A stretch of 7,250 bases of DNA from an uncultured Bacilli bacterium (lineage in GTDB: Bacteria > Bacillota_I > Bacilli_A > RF39 > UBA660), in the NCBI GenBank assembly GCA_934101225.1, contig CAKOQK010000042.1:1-7250 (forward strand). Reading direction: 5' to 3'. The notes under the pieces were generated by a model that was given only the letters and a program-made list of their open reading frames with translations, was not told where the DNA came from and did not search any database. How positions within the stretch are numbered: position 1 is the first letter of the stretch; every line of letters begins with the position of its first letter. A program made the position numbers and the translations under genes. Positions 1 through 5,488 of this stretch are shown here, piece after piece.

Positions 1-31
1 TTTAACCACTTTTTTTATACAATAATTTACG

Positions 32-82
32 ACTATACGTAAAATTGCATGTTTCCCCGACTTTGTAAACACTATCGTAAAA
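32..82. repeat. Short direct repeat upstream of first gene
   Basis: ACTATACGTAAAA (32-44) recurs as ACTATCGTAAAA (71-82), differing by one inserted base and spaced 39 bases start to start. The first copy also lies in a small hairpin, TTTACG/CGTAAA (26-31 with 38-43). Such a pair upstream of a gene could be a regulator site, but in DNA this AT-rich it may be chance. No other gene or RNA is visible in bases 1-110. Confidence 0.2.
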
Positions 83-110
83 ATAAATATTAAAGTATTA
101 TTTATTAAAA

Positions 111-116
111 TATGAT
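111..116 (+). promoter_or_regulatory. Possible -10 element for the 143-505 gene
   Basis: TATGAT lies 27 bases upstream of the ATG at 143, a sensible distance for a short leader. No convincing -35 is seen at 16-18 base spacing (the bases there read TATTAA), so this is a weak call. Confidence 0.3.
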
Positions 117-142
117 AGTATTAAATTATGTGAGGTGTGATT

Positions 143-505
143 ATGTTAGAGCAATACAAATTAGTTGGTACAATGAATATTTTTGGTTTAATACCAGATT
201 TTGTTTATCCAGTATTTGAATGTAAAGAAAGATATTATTTTCAAAATAGCGATAATTATTTAAATATATATTCTTTTGATGAAATTTATGGAGAAAATAA
301 TATTAATAGAATTAAAATGCTTGATACTTCTAATAATAGATTAATAGGTATAAAAGAATATTATTCTATTGGTGATGAACCAGTGGTAGCTTTTCAATTT
401 AGTCAAGATGATTATTTTATGGGAACAATTGATGATTTTAATGATATTATGAAAAATATAAAATTTGAAGATAAAATATTATCTAAAGATATTACTGATT
501 TTTAA
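143..505 (+). CDS. Hypothetical protein, 120 aa
   Basis: Not recognised. The frame encodes an acidic, aromatic-rich soluble protein with no signal peptide or membrane segment; its middle has alternating polar/aromatic stretches suggesting beta strands (for example ERYYFQ and VVAFQFSQDDYF). ATG 143 is chosen because GAGGTG at 132-137 sits five bases upstream; the in-frame GTG at 137 overlaps that ribosome site and is unlikely. The gene ends with TAA and is followed about 90 bases later by a strong hairpin terminator, so it looks monocistronic. Codon use matches the neighbours. It could be an accessory protein or a small immunity or regulatory factor, but nothing in the sequence assigns a function. 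Confidence 0.65.
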   Translation: MLEQYKLVGTMNIFGLIPDFVYPVFECKERYYFQNSDNYLNIYSFDEIYGENNINRIKMLDTSNNRLIGIKEYYSIGDEPVVAFQFSQDDYFMGTIDDFNDIMKNIKFEDKILSKDITDF

Positions 506-593
506 AATGAAGTTAAATTGGCTAAAACTTTAAAAAGATAAAGGATTTTTATTTTAACTAATTAATATTATAAATAAAAACTTGATATATATG

Positions 594-633
594 ATAAAAG
601 TACACAATATGCTTAGAAATTGTGTACTTTTAT
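594..633. terminator. Intrinsic terminator (bidirectional shape)
   Basis: A perfect 15-bp inverted repeat pairs 594-608 with 619-633 around a 10-base loop; the core is AAAAGTACACAAT against its complement. The right arm ends in TTTT and the left arm begins with AAAA, so it can terminate on either strand. Only the upstream + strand gene (143-505) has an obvious need for it. Apart from this hairpin and the promoters at 728-806, the 337-base gap between genes holds only AT-rich sequence with no supported gene. Confidence 0.7.
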
Positions 634-727
634 ATTTTATTATCAAAACATTATTTAGTTAATGTATGTTTTATTTAATAATTTTATTTAGAATATTTTT
701 TTATTTTATGTATTTCTATTTTAATAA

Positions 728-756
728 TTGACACTTTAAAAATCAATATTTACAAT
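728..756 (+). promoter_or_regulatory. Strong sigma-A-type promoter (P1) for 861-1319
   Basis: A perfect TTGACA (728-733) is followed by a 17-base spacer and TACAAT (751-756). The start point would be near 763, giving a leader of about 98 bases. An 11-base palindrome, ACAATTATTGT (752-762), covers the -10 and start region and could be an operator. Confidence 0.6.
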
Positions 757-778
757 TATTGTGCATTTTTTATTTTGA

Positions 779-806
779 TTGTTAACTCAATGTAAAATAT
801 TATAAT
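779..806 (+). promoter_or_regulatory. Second candidate promoter (P2) for 861-1319
   Basis: TTGTTA (779-784), a 16-base spacer and a perfect TATAAT (801-806) would start transcription near 813 with a leader of about 48 bases. It could act in tandem with the promoter at 728-756; the sequence does not say which one dominates. Confidence 0.45.
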
Positions 807-860
807 AAAATTTGCACTAATTTATTAGTTATTATTATAATTGTGTTAGGAGAAACAAAG

Positions 861-1319
861 ATGGATAGTAAAATGTATGATAGAAACGGTTTTTTAAAGC
901 CACAATATGCTGCTTTGGCTGAGTCTCAAATAAGAAAAATGACTTATAATAATGATATAAATGAAATTGATAGTCGAACTAATTTTGGAAAAGGATATGT
1001 ATTTAGGAGTATTGATGGTAGTGAATATGATTCAATGGAGGCTGTAAGAGCAGCTAATAAAGCGTTTTTTGATAGAATAAAGATTGATACATCTCATAAA
1101 GACTATCTTCGTTATAATGATATTGAAAAAGCTTATTTTGATTGTATTACACCAGATTTTGATTTTAGCAATTTGGATATAGATAGTATTCGTCAAAATT
1201 TTACAGCACAAGAACAACAAGCTTTAGATTATATTCAAGAAAGGTACGATGCATATATATCAAGATTAATAGAACAATTAATTCAACAAAATAGCAGTAA
1301 AAATACAAAAAAATTATAA
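861..1319 (+). CDS. Hypothetical protein, 152 aa
   Basis: Not recognised. The protein is soluble, charged and probably mostly helical, with no signal peptide or transmembrane segment. A central stretch (FRSIDGSEYDSMEAV, then an Ala/Asn-rich helix) looks like a folded core, and the C-terminal third is Gln-rich and helical, ending in a Lys-rich tail. ATG 861 is chosen because AGGAGA at 848-853 lies seven bases upstream; the GTG at 843 in the same frame precedes the ribosome site. Two candidate promoters lie upstream and a good terminator follows at once, so it is an independent transcription unit. No catalytic motif or characteristic Cys/His cluster is visible. Confidence 0.7.
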   Translation: MDSKMYDRNGFLKPQYAALAESQIRKMTYNNDINEIDSRTNFGKGYVFRSIDGSEYDSMEAVRAANKAFFDRIKIDTSHKDYLRYNDIEKAYFDCITPDFDFSNLDIDSIRQNFTAQEQQALDYIQERYDAYISRLIEQLIQQNSSKNTKKL

Positions 1320-1323
1320 GAAT

Positions 1324-1358
1324 AAAACTACTTTCAATTTAATTTGAGGGTAGTTTTT
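1324..1358 (+). terminator. Intrinsic terminator of the 861-1319 gene
   Basis: A 14-bp stem pairs 1324-1337 with 1344-1357 around a six-base loop and runs into TTTTT. Two U·G wobbles on the + strand would be A·C mismatches on the other strand, so the hairpin is built for + strand transcripts. It begins four bases after the stop codon. Confidence 0.85.
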
Positions 1359-1490
1359 ATATTATCTCGAAAAGTTCAAGTTTATTATTAATATGGTGCG
1401 ATAGTTAAAATAGTCCGAAACCATCACAACAAATAAATAAACAATTTAATTCTATAATCATTATACCATGACTTTTACTAATTTTTATAA
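1359..1490 (-). other. Intergenic region with possible small-RNA-like element
   Basis: No coding region is supported here. Read on the - strand there is an extended -10, TGG followed by TATAAT (1468-1460), but no good -35. About 35 bases downstream comes a stretch richer in G+C, bracketed by ATGGT/ACCAT arms (1393-1397 with 1420-1424). It contains GATGGT followed directly by TTCGGA; the same two hexamers occur, five bases apart, in the small RNA at 1562-1627. This could be a decayed or second RNA copy, or coincidence. Confidence 0.2.
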
Positions 1491-1527
1491 AAATAAAAAA
1501 GACCTAGAGCTTCTAAAGTTTTCTAGG
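1491..1527 (-). terminator. Second - strand terminator beyond the small RNA
   Basis: On the - strand, CCTAGA (1527-1522) pairs with TCTAGG (1508-1503) around a 13-base loop that can form a small CTT/AAG inner stem. It is followed, two bases later, by TTTTTTATTTTT. It would catch readthrough past the small RNA terminator, or end a longer transcript from the Abi_2 gene. Confidence 0.65.
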
Positions 1528-1561
1528 CACATTTCATATATAATATTACATTATTTAAAAC

Positions 1562-1592
1562 AAAAAAGCAGGTCAGACGCATCCAACTTGCT
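1562..1592 (-). terminator. Terminator hairpin forming the 3' end of the small RNA
   Basis: AGCA-A-GUUGGA (1592-1582) pairs with UCUGAC-C-UGCU (1577-1567), with one A·C mismatch, two G·U pairs and a UGCG loop, followed by TTTTTT (1567-1562). This sets the 3' end of the RNA at about 1562. Confidence 0.75.
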
Positions 1593-1627
1593 CAGATGGG
1601 ATCCGAAGATACACCATCGCCATTCAT
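1562..1627 (-). ncRNA. Small structured RNA, candidate abiF-type RNA
   Basis: No ORF is evident here, but on the - strand the stretch is far richer in G+C than its surroundings and folds well. Hairpin 1 pairs GATGG (1618-1614) with CCATC (1599-1595), with an inner AUC/GAU stem closed by a C(UUCG)G tetraloop (1607-1604). Hairpin 2 (1592-1567) is an 11-position stem with one A·C mismatch and a UGCG loop, running directly into six Ts: an intrinsic terminator. An extended -10 promoter upstream puts the start near 1627, giving an RNA of about 66 nt. It lies 43 bases after the stop of an Abi_2-family gene, on the same strand. A conserved RNA motif named abiF is known to be associated with Abi_2-family genes; membership of that motif is inferred from position and structure, not from a covariance search. 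A likely role is an RNA antitoxin or cofactor of the HEPN protein. Confidence 0.7.
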
Positions 1628-1633
1628 ATTTAT

Positions 1634-1662
1634 AATATACCATAATTGCAAAAATTATGCAA
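1634..1662 (-). promoter_or_regulatory. Extended -10 promoter of the small RNA
   Basis: On the - strand TTGCAT (1662-1657) is followed by exactly 17 bases and TATATT (1639-1634), preceded by the extended -10 triplet TGG (1642-1640). Transcription would start around 1627, at the edge of the G+C-richer structured stretch. The -35 begins eight bases beyond the Abi_2 stop codon, so the RNA can be made independently of the protein mRNA. Confidence 0.7.
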
Positions 1663-1670
1663 TAATTTGA

Positions 1671-2645
1671 TCAACTTTTTATGAAATTTCGTAAAGCCGA
1701 TAATTTATTCTTTGTATCTGAATATATAATTTTATTATAAATACTAATGAAAATTTTATTTCTAAATTCTTCAATAATTTTTTCATAATCATTTACAAAT
1801 TTATTAATTTCAGTTTTAGTAATTCCATACTTTTTTAATAACACTGAAATTATAAGAACATAATCAGTAATTGTATTAAAATCAATTCCTGTACAACCGA
1901 TTTCATTTTCTAGATATTTACATAATTTAGTATCAATTTTTCCATCTTTAAATCTTACATCAAAAACTACATCATTATGTGCAATTGAATTTCTTAACGA
2001 TTTAATTAAATACATAATTTTTTCAGGAAACTTAGCATTAGTATCAAATGCAATATTTATATTCATTTCTTTAGCAATTTTATTTCTAACTTTAAATTCT
2101 AAACTCTTAATTAAATCTGCAAACGTTCCTAATGTAATTATTTCAAATATACCCCATATTGGAACGTGTCTATCTTTTGAATAAAAATGACTAACAATTT
2201 TATTTTCATTATTATAACTTCTAGATAAAGAAGAATAAATATTATTTTGTACTGATAATCTTTGTTTCATTTTCTTTTTATATTCTTCACTAGTATTACT
2301 ATTTCTATAATCGGTCATACCATTTTCATAAATTACATTAAATTCATCAGTTTTATATTCTTCAACTAATATTTGAAGTACAATATTTTTTGAAATAGTT
2401 TCTATTTGCATTATTTGTGGATATAATAAACTTTTTAATTTAGAGTCAAAATCAACTATTGAAACTATTTCATCAAAACTAGATAAATTTATTCTATTTT
2501 GTGGATTATTAATGTATCTATAACCCTTATAGCCATGATAATAACCTATATTTCTTAAATTCTTTTTATCTTTAGTACCTTCAATAGAAATATTATGCTT
2601 TTCTCTTAAATATTTCATTAAAGCATTTGTAGTTCTAACTTTCAT
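1671..2645 (-). CDS. abiF: Abi_2 (AbiF/AbiD-like) HEPN-family protein
   Basis: This 324-residue protein matches the Abi_2 family (usually about 300 aa). The N-terminal third has the family signature around NIGYYHGYKGYRY (residues 32-44), followed by a SFDEI...DFDSKL...PQIMQIE helical pattern (56-82). The middle has PIWGIFEIITLGTF (162-175). The HEPN ribonuclease motif R-X4-H is intact as RNSIAH (R218, N219, H223), and the C-terminal part is helical. HEPN proteins of this kind act in the cytoplasm and generally cut RNA; Abi_2 members are linked to phage abortive infection and toxin-antitoxin behaviour. The start ATG has GAGGTGG (2661-2655) nine bases upstream; the stop is TGA. No clear promoter is seen just upstream, so expression may depend on readthrough from the 2733-3575 gene. 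The adjacent structured RNA is the likely partner. The symbol is tentative within the AbiF/AbiD group. Confidence 0.85.
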   Translation of the reverse strand: MKVRTTNALMKYLREKHNISIEGTKDKKNLRNIGYYHGYKGYRYINNPQNRINLSSFDEIVSIVDFDSKLKSLLYPQIMQIETISKNIVLQILVEEYKTDEFNVIYENGMTDYRNSNTSEEYKKKMKQRLSVQNNIYSSLSRSYNNENKIVSHFYSKDRHVPIWGIFEIITLGTFADLIKSLEFKVRNKIAKEMNINIAFDTNAKFPEKIMYLIKSLRNSIAHNDVVFDVRFKDGKIDTKLCKYLENEIGCTGIDFNTITDYVLIISVLLKKYGITKTEINKFVNDYEKIIEEFRNKIFISIYNKIIYSDTKNKLSALRNFIKS

Positions 2646-2675
2646 TATTTATATCCACCTCATTACTATATATAG

Positions 2676-2720
2676 AAAAAGGGCAAAATAAATCCTATTA
2701 ACAAGTCTCTACTAGCCCTT
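2676..2720 (-). terminator. Possible terminator or attenuator before the Abi_2 gene
   Basis: On the - strand AAGGGC (2720-2715) pairs with GCCCTT (2684-2679), followed by TTTTTC. The 30-base loop is unusually long; a weak inner UAGUA/UGUUA stem can form. It lies between the stop of the upstream gene and the ribosome site of the Abi_2 gene, with a CTATATATAG palindrome (2666-2675) just after it. It may therefore end or reduce upstream transcription into the Abi_2 gene. Confidence 0.4.
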
Positions 2721-2732
2721 ATTTTTCCTTAT

Positions 2733-3575
2733 TTAAATATACTTAATATTGTTTTCAATATTTATATTTGGCATTCTTCTAACAAGAGTTTTCTGTAATT
2801 CTGTTTTTTCTTTGCCAAAACCTGAAAATTGTTGATTATTTTCAAAATCTTTATTTGTCAAACCATAATCTTCTAATAATAGTTCATGAAATTTTTTTGT
2901 AATTTCTATTTCTTTTTTATCCTCATCAGTTAATTCTTCTTTTGCATCTAACTGATTAAACTTTTCTTCATATGCTTTTATTTTTTGAGTATGTTCAAAA
3001 GCCCATAGTTGAGCAGGTCCACCAATAGTATTAAGTCTAGAATGATATGGATTTTTTTTAGCATATAATCTTTCTAATTCACTCATTACTCTCATCAATT
3101 CTGCTTCCATTTGTTCCTTACTTTCGATTGTTTGAAATAAAGAAATGTTACCTATCTTCATTGTTTTATAACCACTTGGTATTTTTGAACTAAGATTCAT
3201 AGGGTCATTATGATAATTAAAGTTAAATAGAGTACAGTTTCTATTTTTACCTAAAGAAGAATATACATTTAATCCTTCAATGCCATCATTATTACTAAAA
3301 ATTGAAAGCTCTGCTGCATTATTTTTAATAATTTTTAAGGCTCTATTATAAATATTATAAATTGCTATTCTTTTGTAAACTTCTAATTCAGATAATGCAA
3401 CTCTATCATTATCCCCAATATAATCTTTAATTACAGAAAATTCTAAATTAATTAAAGAATTCAAATAACTAATCATAGAATCAGTTAGTATACCTTTGTA
3501 TTTCTTTAAAAGTTCAAATAATTCTTTTTTTGTGTTTATTTTATTTTGATTATCATTAATTTGTGCTATTTCCAA
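2733..3575 (-). CDS. Hypothetical protein, 280 aa, TTG start
   Basis: Not recognised. The protein is soluble with no signal peptide or membrane segment. Residues 1-90 are helical and Lys/Ile/Leu-rich; 100-150 look like a beta-rich or loop region (GLNVYSSLGKN, CTLFNFNYHNDP); 152-172 and about 195-235 are strongly charged helices with coiled-coil character (KEQMEAELMRVMSELERL); a GGPAQLWAFEH stretch (185-195) links them. The start is TTG at 3575-3573, supported by AAGGAGG (3591-3585) nine bases upstream and by a good promoter; no suitable ATG is nearby. It sits 87 bases upstream of the Abi_2 gene on the same strand, with a possible weak terminator between, so it could be part of that accessory unit or simply a neighbour. 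No catalytic motif is identified. Confidence 0.75.
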   Translation of the reverse strand: MEIAQINDNQNKINTKKELFELLKKYKGILTDSMISYLNSLINLEFSVIKDYIGDNDRVALSELEVYKRIAIYNIYNRALKIIKNNAAELSIFSNNDGIEGLNVYSSLGKNRNCTLFNFNYHNDPMNLSSKIPSGYKTMKIGNISLFQTIESKEQMEAELMRVMSELERLYAKKNPYHSRLNTIGGPAQLWAFEHTQKIKAYEEKFNQLDAKEELTDEDKKEIEITKKFHELLLEDYGLTNKDFENNQQFSGFGKEKTELQKTLVRRMPNINIENNIKYI

Positions 3576-3603
3576 TTTTAATTTCCTCCTTCGTTGTTCA
3601 ATT

Positions 3604-3633
3604 ATTATAACATATTTTTTTTGTTTAAGACAA
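3604..3633 (-). promoter_or_regulatory. Promoter of the 280-aa gene
   Basis: On the - strand TTGTCT (3633-3628), an 18-base spacer and a perfect TATAAT (3609-3604) carry an extended -10 TGT (3612-3610). The start point would be near 3597, a few bases before the AAGGAGG ribosome site at 3591-3585. Confidence 0.6.
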
Positions 3634-3700
3634 TTTTTAATAAATATTAATAAAATATTTAAAAACTAGAAATGGTATATCTTTAATTATAAATTCTGTG

Positions 3701-3862
3701 TTATCTAGATAAGTATGTTATCATTTATCAATAGTTCTTAAATTACAATTAATAATTGGATTTAACACCACAAAACTCCCATATAAACTCTAATCTATTT
3801 CTTAATGATTCAATTTTAATTAATTTCTTCTTTGAATAACCTTTTTCTAAACAAGAAAAAAA
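3701..3862 (-). pseudogene. Possible decayed small gene fragment (speculative)
   Basis: On the - strand an open stretch without a start codon (3862 down to a stop at 3749-3751) reads in part LIKIESLRNRLEFIWEFCG. After the stop and two frame changes, NLRTIDK then MITYLSR follows. The helix-plus-(L/I)DKxI layout faintly recalls Spo0E-like phosphatases, but the key SQELD segment is not intact. There is no ribosome site, and the upstream end runs into a terminator. The rest of 3641-3860 is AT-rich, with only a TTATCTAGATAA palindrome (3701-3712) of note. Confidence 0.18.
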
Positions 3863-3885
3863 TCAATCCTAATTTAGAACTGATT
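3856..3885 (-). terminator. Strong terminator of the miaB/tRNA-Thr transcript
   Basis: On the - strand the segment 3885-3861 folds into a stem of at least 10 bp with two wobble pairs and an AAATT loop, starting AATCAGTTC and ending GGATTGATT. It runs into seven Ts (3862-3856). It lies about 50 bases beyond the tRNA 3' end, so it closes the miaB-tRNA unit. Confidence 0.85.
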
Positions 3886-3895
3886 ATCTATTTAT

Positions 3896-3922
3896 TCTCA
3901 GACTTAACAAATATGTTTGAGA
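3896..3922. other. Small hairpin between tRNA 3' end and terminator
   Basis: TCTCAGAC (3896-3903) faces GTTTGAGA (3915-3922) around an 11-base loop; pairing is complete with one G·U on the + strand and has one A·C mismatch on the tRNA strand. It may be part of the tRNA trailer, removed during 3' processing, or incidental. Confidence 0.3.
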
Positions 3923-3933
3923 TGATTTTCTAA

Positions 3934-4010
3934 TGGTGCTAGAAAGAGGAATTGAACCTCCAACCTACTGATTACGATTCAGTTGCTCTACCTAATTGAG
4001 CTATTCCAGC
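3934..4010 (-). tRNA. tRNA-Thr (anticodon CGU)
   Basis: On the - strand the acceptor GCTGGAA (4010-4004) pairs with TTCTAGC (3944-3938) with one G·U, followed by discriminator A and an encoded CCA (3936-3934). The D arm is GCTC/GAGC, the anticodon stem ACTGA/TCAGT encloses the loop ATCGTAA with anticodon CGT, reading ACG (Thr). The variable loop is AGGTT and the T arm GGAGG/CCTCT has the loop TTCAATT. All arms are intact, so it should be functional. It starts 15 bases after the miaB stop with no promoter seen in that gap, suggesting co-transcription and release by RNase P. Confidence 0.95.
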
Positions 4011-4025
4011 GTAAAAAGCTTTAAT

Positions 4026-5435
4026 TTAGTTTTCGATTATTTCTCCATCTAAACTAAAACTTTTAGCATCCGTTATTTTAACATTTATAATTTGTCCGAT
4101 AGTATCCATTGGTGCTAATACATTAACTAATTTCATATTTTCTGTATATCCACATACTTTGTTACTATCCTTTTCAGATACACCAGTAACTAATACTTTT
4201 TGTATAGTGTTAAGCATTCTTTCGTTACTTTCTTTAGAATATTTATTAACTATTTCATTTAAACGATGTAATCTATCTTCTTTTTCTTCTTCTGTTAAAT
4301 CATTTTTCATTTTTGCAGCAGGAGTATTTTCTCTTGGAGAATAGATAAATGTAAATGCGCCATCATATTTACAAGTATTAACTACATCTAATGTATCATT
4401 AAAGTCTTCTTCGGTTTCGCCTGGGAAAGCAACTATAATGTCAGTTGTGATTGAGGCATTTTTAACCTTGTTACGAATTTTATTAAATAGTTCTAAATAT
4501 TCCTCTTTAGTATATCTTCTGCCCATTAACTTTAAAATTTTATTTGATCCACTTTGTAATGGTAAATGAATATATGGCATAATATTTTTTCTTGATGCTA
4601 TAACGTCAATCATTTTATCAGTAAAATCCCAAGGATGAGATGTTACAAATCTAATTCTTTCAATTCCTGTATCACTAACCTTTTCAAGTAATTTACTAAA
4701 TTCAATTTCACCTTCTAGGTCTTTACCATAAGCATTAACATTTTGACCTAGTAAAGTTATCTCTTTATATCCTTGTTCTTTTAGTTCTTTAACTTCTTTT
4801 AGAATATCTTCTGATTTACGACTTCTTTGTTTTCCTCTAGTATAAGGAACTATACAATAAGTGCAAAATTTATCGCAGCCATACATAATGTTTACCCATG
4901 CTGTTATTTTAGAATCTCTTTTATAAAGATTACCAAATTCAATTACGTCTCCTTCTTTGCTATAAACATTAATTGATTGCTTACCATAGAAATTCATTAA
5001 CATATCAGGTAATTCATTCATATTATGAGTACCAAAAACTATATCAATATATTTATGTTTTTCTCTTATTTCTTTTACAACATTTTCTTCTTGAGCCATA
5101 CATCCACAAAGACCAATAATTAAATCTTTATTAGTTTTCTTTAAATGTTTACATCTTCCTAAAAAGCCAAATACTTTATCATGAGCATTTTCTCTTATAG
5201 CACAAGTATTTAAGATGATTAAATCAGCTTGTTCATATTCTTCTATTTCGGTATAACCTAAATTTTCCAATATTTTTTTAATTTCTTCACTATCGTGAAC
5301 ATTCATTTGACAACCATAAGTTTTAATAAAATATTTTTTTCCTTTAAATACTTCATTATAATTACGATCCTCATATAAATATTTTACTTTTTCTTTTCCT
5401 CTTTTTCTGGCATCTGCCATATTTGGATAATTCAT
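4026..5435 (-). CDS. miaB: MiaB, tRNA ms2i6A37 methylthiotransferase
   Basis: MiaB is a cytoplasmic radical-SAM enzyme that adds a methylthio group to N6-isopentenyladenosine at position 37 of tRNAs reading UNN codons. The 469-residue length fits the family. The N-terminal UPF0004 domain (about 34-150) carries the three auxiliary-cluster cysteines in TYGCQMN (C42), NTCAIRE (C78) and GCMAQ (C112). The radical-SAM cluster motif is GCDKFCTYC (C187, C191, C194), followed by IVPYTRG and later family motifs LLGQNVNAYG (228-237), TSHPWD (265-270) and LPLQSGS (291-297). The TRAM RNA-binding domain is at about 405-468. These are MiaB rather than MtaB or RimO hallmarks. The start ATG has a modest GGTGA site about six bases upstream and a candidate promoter inside the end of the preceding small gene. 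The tRNA-Thr gene follows in the same direction. Confidence 0.97.
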   Translation of the reverse strand: MNYPNMADARKRGKEKVKYLYEDRNYNEVFKGKKYFIKTYGCQMNVHDSEEIKKILENLGYTEIEEYEQADLIILNTCAIRENAHDKVFGFLGRCKHLKKTNKDLIIGLCGCMAQEENVVKEIREKHKYIDIVFGTHNMNELPDMLMNFYGKQSINVYSKEGDVIEFGNLYKRDSKITAWVNIMYGCDKFCTYCIVPYTRGKQRSRKSEDILKEVKELKEQGYKEITLLGQNVNAYGKDLEGEIEFSKLLEKVSDTGIERIRFVTSHPWDFTDKMIDVIASRKNIMPYIHLPLQSGSNKILKLMGRRYTKEEYLELFNKIRNKVKNASITTDIIVAFPGETEEDFNDTLDVVNTCKYDGAFTFIYSPRENTPAAKMKNDLTEEEKEDRLHRLNEIVNKYSKESNERMLNTIQKVLVTGVSEKDSNKVCGYTENMKLVNVLAPMDTIGQIINVKITDAKSFSLDGEIIEN

Positions 5436-5458
5436 TTATATCACCAACTTCGTTAATG

Positions 5459-5488
5459 ATTATACCATACTTTAAGCCATTGTGGTAA
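5459..5488 (-). promoter_or_regulatory. Candidate miaB promoter (extended -10)
   Basis: On the - strand TTACCA (5488-5483), 18 bases, then TATAAT (5464-5459) preceded by TGG (5467-5465). The start point would be near 5452, giving a leader of about 17 bases. It overlaps the last codons of the 46-aa gene, so miaB could be expressed without SOS induction. Confidence 0.5.

Noticed and set aside
137..142. GTG start two codons before ATG 143
   Set aside because: The GTG overlaps the GAGGTG ribosome site that serves ATG 143.
812..841. Promoter TTGCAC-18-TATAAT just before the 861 gene
   Set aside because: Its start point would fall at about 848, inside the ribosome site, leaving no usable leader.
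843..860. GTG start six codons before ATG 861
   Set aside because: AGGAGA at 848-853 is correctly spaced for ATG 861 and lies downstream of the GTG.
1032..1220. - strand open frame of 62 codons
   Set aside because: It is antisense inside the 861-1319 gene, has no ribosome site, and its composition is that of a shadow frame.
1671..1673. TGA as a tryptophan codon (Mycoplasma-type code)
   Set aside because: Trp is encoded by TGG in MiaB and the hydrolase, and TGA serves as the natural end of the Abi_2 gene just before the RNA promoter.
3934..4010. Functional pairing of MiaB with the adjacent tRNA
   Set aside because: MiaB acts on tRNAs reading UNN codons; a Thr(CGU) tRNA reads ACG and lacks the expected target context, so adjacency is probably only transcriptional.
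4159..4344. + strand open frame of 61 codons
   Set aside because: It lies antisense within the TRAM-end coding sequence of miaB, with no ribosome site.
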